This document shows positions 58,522 to 64,000 of a DNA stretch of 64,000 bases, in pieces. The stretch spans positions 1 to 64,000 of the forward strand of contig JAPYRG010000007.1 in the NCBI GenBank assembly GCA_029936965.1, given 5' to 3'. A program made the position numbers and the translations under genes. The notes beneath the pieces were generated by a model. The model made no database searches. It was given only the letters and a program-made list of their open reading frames with translations, and was not told where the DNA came from. The stretch is from Fidelibacterota bacterium (lineage in GTDB: Bacteria; Fidelibacterota; Marinisomatia; Marinisomatales; TCS55). Every line of letters begins with the position of its first letter. Position 1 is the stretch's first letter.

Positions 58522-59619
58522 TTAAAGTCCGATTGTAAAAGTTAATCTAGTAACCTCTCCTAATATTCCCATATCGGAAACCGAATAATCAAGAGTAAAA
58601 TTATAAGGTATAAATGGAAACATTATTGATGATAAACCAAACCCAAAAGCTGTTTTATTTATATAACCATGAGAGTTATCTTTATCAAGCTTATCTGTCA
58701 AATCATTAGAATCCATACTATCATCGTTTGAATCACTAAACTGAATGAATTTATTTTCTAATCCCATCCGAAAGTAAAGCCCACCAAGAACTTTAATTTC
58801 TAGGCCACCAGCATAATATGGATTGTAATCCCTAGGGTCATAATAGTCAACACTCACTGAAGCTTCAACAGTTTCATTCTTTATAAAAGAAGTTGGGCCA
58901 ATAGGAGTAAAAGCAACACCAACTCGAAAGGACATAGGTAAGGGCCATTCTTCTGTTTGAAGCTGTGCGATTACATCGGGATTGGCATTTTGGTCTTCAT
59001 ATGGATCTGTATCTACTTTCAGATCAGTTCCTTCCAATTTCATCTTAGTACCAAAGTTTGTTATAGCCATTCCTAGAGTTAATCCAGAAAAATCTGTATG
59101 ATATTGAGAACCCACATCCAATCCAAATGCAGTTGCATTGGAAAAGGAGATAGTCTCTCTTACAATCTTTCCATGTAGACCAATGGAAAATCGATCAGAG
59201 ATTTTTCTACCAAATCCAAGACCGAGGGCAATATCTGATGCGCGAAAAACAACTTTACTATCTTGTTCAAATTCTGTTGTTTTTTTCATTTCACCCATAT
59301 CTAGATTATTCAAACTAATTCCTAAATTACCAAGCGAACCTACAGGAATAACTAATCCAAAATAACTGTGCTTCATATCTGCAATCCAATTGTATTGGGA
59401 AAGCAAAACCTGTATATCTTTAGCATGTGCTATTCCCGCAGGGTTCCAATGCAAGGCAGAGGGATCTTGGACATTTGCAGTAAATGCTCCACCAAGAGCC
59501 ATTCCTCGACTTCCTATACCTATTTTTAGAAAGTTAGCTGCAGATGTACCAGAATTATCAAATTGTGCTAAAATACAACAGTTTATAGCAATAAAAGTTA
59601 TGATTATGTTTTTCTTCAT
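58522..59619 (-). CDS. PorV/PorQ-family outer-membrane protein
   Basis: 365 residues. Signal peptide 1-18, then GTSAANFLKIGIGSRGMALGGAF and a HWNPAGIA motif, the conserved start of PorV/PorQ (UPF0164) proteins, followed by amphipathic strands of a FadL-like barrel. PorV in type IX secretion receives cargo that carries the C-terminal sorting domain. Its start overlaps the stop of the preceding gene, whose product carries such a domain, which supports a cargo-shuttle pairing. Family assignment strong, role inferred. Confidence 0.85.
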   Translation of the reverse strand: MKKNIIITFIAINCCILAQFDNSGTSAANFLKIGIGSRGMALGGAFTANVQDPSALHWNPAGIAHAKDIQVLLSQYNWIADMKHSYFGLVIPVGSLGNLGISLNNLDMGEMKKTTEFEQDSKVVFRASDIALGLGFGRKISDRFSIGLHGKIVRETISFSNATAFGLDVGSQYHTDFSGLTLGMAITNFGTKMKLEGTDLKVDTDPYEDQNANPDVIAQLQTEEWPLPMSFRVGVAFTPIGPTSFIKNETVEASVSVDYYDPRDYNPYYAGGLEIKVLGGLYFRMGLENKFIQFSDSNDDSMDSNDLTDKLDKDNSHGYINKTAFGFGLSSIMFPFIPYNFTLDYSVSDMGILGEVTRLTFTIGL

Positions 59620-62600
59620 TTTATCACCGCAAGTTTACCAGTGAATTCTTGATCATTTGAGATTACATGAAAGATATATACCCCAAAAGAAACTTCCTGG
59701 TTATTATAGGTTCGTAAGTCCCAAGCTTCAATACTAGGCCCCCTATATCCAGGACTGTTCACATCATGTTTAATTACCTGCACTAATTCACCAGCCGTAT
59801 TGAAAATTCTTATCAAACAATTTTCAGGAAGACCTATAAATTGCACTTCTCTAATAAATGCTATATGTTCGTATACAGATGTAGCATTATATGGATTTGG
59901 AACTACCAGTATTTCATCGAGATCACCCTTACTTATTGTATAATCATCAGCAGTTGTTTCTATGGTATAGGTATCTCTACCAGCTAATAATGGATTACGG
60001 AAATATACTTTCAATTCATCACCATCTTTGAAACGAGAATAGTTCTTATTGAATTGTAGCATCCAACCAATGTTGGTATTACTATACCAATCTGTTAGTC
60101 CTACACCAGTATAATCTTGATATAAAGGCATAACAAAGAAGTTCTTAGTGAACTTATAATGCCCAGGATTTTCGGCGTCTTCCTCATATATTGGTTTTGA
60201 CCCTGCTGCCATATAAATAACTGCATCAATTTGTTTATTATCTTCAGTAGACCAAACTTCAAATGGGATTTCAACAGTTTCTATAGTAGTAAGCTGTGAA
60301 TTGAAGTATGTGGCAACTGATCCACCGGATGTAAAACGAAATTCAATATCTTTCTGTAACAAGTCTGCTTCTGGTCTTTCAGATGGTTTCGGATCAAGAG
60401 GTGTAGTTTCTACAAAACCAGCCCATGTGCCATCATTTGAATTTGGATTAATCCCTCCAAATGATAATGAAGTTGAAGTATCTTGATTTACAGTTTGTTT
60501 TACGGAATCATAGGTAGATATATTCCATGAGGCAGTTGTAAACATAGGTATAAACCCATCAACTAAATGCTTTAACTGCCCTGACTCTACATCAGTATCA
60601 TTTGCAATAACTGTATCACCTGTTGAAGTATTTATCATACTCCAAGAATTAATAGTTAACGTATCACCAATTGATCGCTCACCAAATATGACGTCATAGT
60701 TATAACCTTTACTATTAAAATCTTTGGCTGATAAAGAATCGCCATGAAATTCAAGAGAAAATGCGTCAGTCGGGATCAAATGTAAAACAGCATCTGATTC
60801 CCCAGAAGAATGGACTGCCATATCTGGGATAGAACCTTTGCTGTATCCAGCAGCTTTCTTTTGCGCAACAACTGCAACTGTATTATCATTATCACTATAG
60901 AACGCATTTTTTGCTTTTGGGTTTTCCATAGGATCAATAGGCGCACCGGCCCAATCATCAACACCATCATAAGCCGAAACAGCATACCAGTATTCATAGC
61001 CGTTTATAATATTATTATCAACAAAGGAATATTTTATGCCAGAATTAGAACCTAGATTATAATAAATGAGAGGATCAGTCATTACATATGGCCCACTTTG
61101 ATTATCATCGTAGTCATATATGGATAATGGTTTATAGAAGTCTGTTGGGTCTCCATTCACATCAGTAATAACAGTTCCCCAAGTATTTCCTCTATCTGTG
61201 CTGCGATATACTCGATATCCTTGAAATGCATTATTACCTGTGACTGGATCAATGGAAAATTCACTACGGTTATCCCACACAAGAACAACCCGTCCTTCAT
61301 CAACTGCAGTTTTGACAATTGGTTGATCTGGTGGCTTTGGAGTAGCACAATTATTATTATAAAGTGATTGAAATAGCTTTGCATTTCGAGTTAAATCAGT
61401 TTCATTTATTCCAACAAAATCTGCAAATGTAAATATTACTTGTTCACCAGGCGCAACCGTCATTGGTCCACCTGCAATTACCCAAGTAATATCCGGACCA
61501 TAACTATATGATTTTTGAAAAATATCAGATGGATGTGGCTCAGTATTTTGTGGGGTTTGAATTCCATGACGCATCTGTTCATTGTATGCTTGAGCATCAC
61601 TCTGGGAATCTTGACTGTATTCAAATGTATAAAAAGTGCTTATACCATATGTTGAATCAGTCCCATCACTATTGTATTTTGTTAAATCAAGAAACTTTGC
61701 ACCAACCCATCCAACGCCAGATGTGAGATATCCTTCTGTTGCATCATCTGCATCATATACAATAGCAAAGTTCTCTAAGAGATGAGCATCAGACGTGTCC
61801 ACTAATTTTTCAGCTATAAGAGAATCGTTTTCAGTAATTAATAGAGCCATATCATCTGTCCATTCCGCTCCTCCTTGCTCTGGTGCGTCTGGATCTCCAG
61901 CAATACCCATATATAAATCTTTAAGGGTGTCTTTACCAACATTGGTCATTTTTTGGATAAATATTAGACCATCATTTCCAAATGTACTGGAATAATTCAA
62001 AACCCAAACATCAAATCGAACATTTAATGGTCCAACACCTTGATTACTTTCAAAAGTATTACCTTCTTGTGGATCGTTATCGGTCACTACGAAATATGCT
62101 TCACGATCAGCTTGAACGCCTATTCCACAAGGAGCATCAGGAAATCCATCTGGTCCAAGTTCAGGCTCAATTCCTGGGAAATATAATGTATCTGAAGAGC
62201 CATCAGCATTAAATATGATTGATTCAAAAGTTCCTGTAGGATCTGACTCTCTTGGCCAAAGTGCAGGCCATGATTCTGAAACATCGCTGAAAGCTATTCC
62301 TACATTATTATCTGTATCTGAATAACCAGCATCATATCCTGGCAATGGTTCAAATTCCTCTTCGTGATCACGAACACTTCCGCGCACACCAACGGAAACG
62401 GAAGGTAAACCATCAATCAATGCACCAACCATAGGAGATTGTGTCCAATAATATGTGCAACAACCTGTTTTTGCCATGCTTCCTGCAGGAAACTCATGGT
62501 TTAATCCCCATCTATCATACCCATAAATTGCTGCATTTGACATGCGCAAAACCATGTTTCCTTTATCCAATACAGATAACTTACGATCAGCATAACCCAT

Positions 62601-62750
62601 TATTTTATTCAATCGTTCTGGAATTCTACCCTTAGCAGGCGCTACGTAATAATCATAGTAATCTCTTTTAGAAATATTTGGTATTTCCTCAGAATAGATA
62701 TTACTTGATAATAGAAAAGAGGTAAGAACTAAAATTTTATATTTCTTCAT
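59616..62750 (-). CDS. Large secreted protein with type IX-like C-terminal domain
   Basis: 1044 residues. Signal peptide 1-20. An N-terminal region rich in aromatic residues contains TGCCTYYWTQSP. A middle part contains a fibronectin-III-like unit (VVLVWDNRSEFS; GYRVYRSTDRGNTWG; EYWYAVSAYDG). The last 100 residues (VPNPYNATS; WDLRTYNNQEVSFGVYIFHV; ending TGKLAVIK) match T9SS/FlgD-like sorting domains. It lies between a TonB receptor and PorV, so it is probably a surface protein of a polymer- or nutrient-binding system. Substrate unknown. Confidence 0.8.
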   Translation of the reverse strand: MKKYKILVLTSFLLSSNIYSEEIPNISKRDYYDYYVAPAKGRIPERLNKIMGYADRKLSVLDKGNMVLRMSNAAIYGYDRWGLNHEFPAGSMAKTGCCTYYWTQSPMVGALIDGLPSVSVGVRGSVRDHEEEFEPLPGYDAGYSDTDNNVGIAFSDVSESWPALWPRESDPTGTFESIIFNADGSSDTLYFPGIEPELGPDGFPDAPCGIGVQADREAYFVVTDNDPQEGNTFESNQGVGPLNVRFDVWVLNYSSTFGNDGLIFIQKMTNVGKDTLKDLYMGIAGDPDAPEQGGAEWTDDMALLITENDSLIAEKLVDTSDAHLLENFAIVYDADDATEGYLTSGVGWVGAKFLDLTKYNSDGTDSTYGISTFYTFEYSQDSQSDAQAYNEQMRHGIQTPQNTEPHPSDIFQKSYSYGPDITWVIAGGPMTVAPGEQVIFTFADFVGINETDLTRNAKLFQSLYNNNCATPKPPDQPIVKTAVDEGRVVLVWDNRSEFSIDPVTGNNAFQGYRVYRSTDRGNTWGTVITDVNGDPTDFYKPLSIYDYDDNQSGPYVMTDPLIYYNLGSNSGIKYSFVDNNIINGYEYWYAVSAYDGVDDWAGAPIDPMENPKAKNAFYSDNDNTVAVVAQKKAAGYSKGSIPDMAVHSSGESDAVLHLIPTDAFSLEFHGDSLSAKDFNSKGYNYDVIFGERSIGDTLTINSWSMINTSTGDTVIANDTDVESGQLKHLVDGFIPMFTTASWNISTYDSVKQTVNQDTSTSLSFGGINPNSNDGTWAGFVETTPLDPKPSERPEADLLQKDIEFRFTSGGSVATYFNSQLTTIETVEIPFEVWSTEDNKQIDAVIYMAAGSKPIYEEDAENPGHYKFTKNFFVMPLYQDYTGVGLTDWYSNTNIGWMLQFNKNYSRFKDGDELKVYFRNPLLAGRDTYTIETTADDYTISKGDLDEILVVPNPYNATSVYEHIAFIREVQFIGLPENCLIRIFNTAGELVQVIKHDVNSPGYRGPSIEAWDLRTYNNQEVSFGVYIFHVISNDQEFTGKLAVIK

Positions 62751-62752
62751 GA

Positions 62753-64000
62753 TTATAGCCTCACTGTAATGCCAAGTTCAATATGTCTTGGCGCTTGCCA
62801 ATAGTATGGACGATGCATCCACATTGGAGATGTATTTGGATTCGTTGATTCTGAGGGTGTCCCGGTATCAGTAAAAACATTATAAATATTTGTTCTATCT
62901 AGCAAGTTATCAATGTCTGCATAAATCCTTAAATTGGCTGATTTGAGGGACACATCATAATATACTCTCATATTAACCACTGAAGTACTTGGCATTCTAG
63001 CTGAATAAGGATCATCCACTGGTCTTCCTCTAGCATCAGATGGAGTATAGGGTAAGCCACTTCCATAATTTCCGATTAGATTTAATCCAAACCCTTTTGG
63101 ATGTTGATAATCAATCCCATAGTTAACCACATGCGTTTGATCCCATGACATATTAAATGTTCGATTATAGTCTCTCCAACCATAAACTGATGCTAGGTAC
63201 GCTACATCCCAATGAAAAAACTCATTTGGAGCACTACCCTCTGCTTTAGAAAGAGTATAATTCATATACCAGGCTAGATTGTTTTTAAAATTCTTTCTTA
63301 ATTCAAGTTCAAACCCTCTTACATTTGCGTAATCATGATTTTCATATAATGAGTATTGTGCAGGGTCTGCATCATAAATAGTTGCGGAAATAAGATCATA
63401 AATATCCTTGTAATAAACTGTCATGCTCAAAATATAGGTTTCAGCAATAAACGATCTAAACCCAAATTCATACTGAACAGTTTTTTCTGGACGAACATTT
63501 GGACTTCCAATTGCTGGTATATAAAAATCCGCAGTATTTACTGGAAAAGGTGAATAAGAATTTCCAAAGTTGAAGTTGTCCACATTAATACCAGTTAAGC
63601 CTGGGGCTAAACCACTAGCACCATTTGAATTAGTATACGCGTATGCGCTGCTCAAGTTTGGATAATCAAAAAATTGTCCATAGCTGGCATGAAATGCTAT
63701 ATTATCAGTAATTGGATAACCAAACCCTATTCTTGGACTCCATTTTTTCTTGTAGCTAGCCCATTTAGCTGGCTCAAAAATATAATTTCCATCACTATCA
63801 GTAGCAGGGATTCCTTCATCATCAAGGGAAGCATAACCCCAATCAGCTTGTTGCATTTGTTGTTCATTTAATTGGCTAAGATCAGATGGTTCATATGCTT
63901 GACCATCATATTCATATAATAATTTCCTGCTTGGATCCGGATACCGTGAGTTTGGATCCAGTGCATCATAACGCAATCCAACATTAATTATAAATTCTTT
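62753..64000 (-). CDS. TonB-dependent receptor, C-terminal part (cut by window edge)
   Basis: The 3' 1248 bases of a larger gene. The open frame continues to the last base of the window (EFIINVGLRYDALDP upstream of the first possible start), so the true start is outside. The sequence consists of outer-membrane barrel strands with aromatic-rich turns (GYPITDNIAFHASYGQFFDYP; RPEKTVQYEFGFRSF) and ends HIELGITVRL. The plug is not in view. It is the first visible gene of an operon with the secreted protein (two bases between) and PorV. Confidence 0.9.
   Translation of the reverse strand, partial: KEFIINVGLRYDALDPNSRYPDPSRKLLYEYDGQAYEPSDLSQLNEQQMQQADWGYASLDDEGIPATDSDGNYIFEPAKWASYKKKWSPRIGFGYPITDNIAFHASYGQFFDYPNLSSAYAYTNSNGASGLAPGLTGINVDNFNFGNSYSPFPVNTADFYIPAIGSPNVRPEKTVQYEFGFRSFIAETYILSMTVYYKDIYDLISATIYDADPAQYSLYENHDYANVRGFELELRKNFKNNLAWYMNYTLSKAEGSAPNEFFHWDVAYLASVYGWRDYNRTFNMSWDQTHVVNYGIDYQHPKGFGLNLIGNYGSGLPYTPSDARGRPVDDPYSARMPSTSVVNMRVYYDVSLKSANLRIYADIDNLLDRTNIYNVFTDTGTPSESTNPNTSPMWMHRPYYWQAPRHIELGITVRL

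Overview
The window is AT-rich, gene-dense DNA from a Gram-negative, aerobically respiring bacterium. Several traits point to the Fibrobacteres-Chlorobi-Bacteroidetes (FCB) superphylum: TonB-dependent receptors with an N-terminal carboxypeptidase-regulatory-like domain, a PorV-like outer-membrane protein, secreted proteins ending in a type IX-like C-terminal domain with an NYPNPFNPST motif, and few Shine-Dalgarno sequences. A marine Candidatus Marinimicrobia (SAR406)-like organism fits best. This is an inference from gene content, not from a marker phylogeny. I see no phage, insertion sequence, CRISPR array or rRNA.

Layout. 1-4706: an iron-uptake operon (FTR1-type permease, FecA-like TonB receptor, beta-propeller lipoprotein) behind a perfect Fur-like palindrome and a long inverted repeat. 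4718-5115: a small basic protein made of two copies of one motif, with its own promoter region, strong ribosome binding site and terminator. 5205-7302: a lipoprotein of unknown function and a short Omp85 protein. 7304-14307 (minus strand): plsY, a DUF502 membrane protein, ogt, secF-secD, and the threonine-to-glycine pair kbl-tdh. 14455-24373: parA-parB, an M23 peptidase, a bactofilin and a complete F-type ATP synthase operon. 24434-28963: aspS, small hypotheticals, a nucleoside-phosphorylase-like protein, a TatT-like lipoprotein and a PhoH ATPase. 29154-35988: thiolase, acyl-CoA dehydrogenase, branched-chain aminotransferase, nusB and secA. 36158-39349: a large secreted adhesin-like protein, followed by tRNA-Leu(UAG).

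39593-53840 is a near-continuous respiratory supercluster. It encodes a HEAT-repeat membrane protein, Rieske protein, split cytochrome b (b6-like plus subunit IV), a 1008-residue octaheme cytochrome c, a periplasmic cupredoxin, aa3-type oxidase subunits I, III, IV and II with two small membrane proteins between IV and II, and the assembly factors CtaA, CtaB, Sco and DUF420/CtaM. These genes would carry electrons from (mena)quinol to oxygen, and the ATP synthase encoded upstream would use the proton gradient.

53829-58445 (minus) encodes a 1538-residue fusion: an AMP-forming acyl ligase, uncharacterised helical and kinase-like regions, and a C-terminal GNAT domain. It is the least explained large gene here. 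58522-64000 (minus) is an envelope operon: a TonB receptor (cut by the window edge), a secreted protein with a type IX-like C-terminus, and a PorV-like protein.

Items most worth a second look: the 1538-residue fusion, the octaheme cytochrome of the bc complex, the duplicated-motif small protein, the acyl-CoA dehydrogenase that lacks a normal start codon, and the two-part control region of the iron operon.
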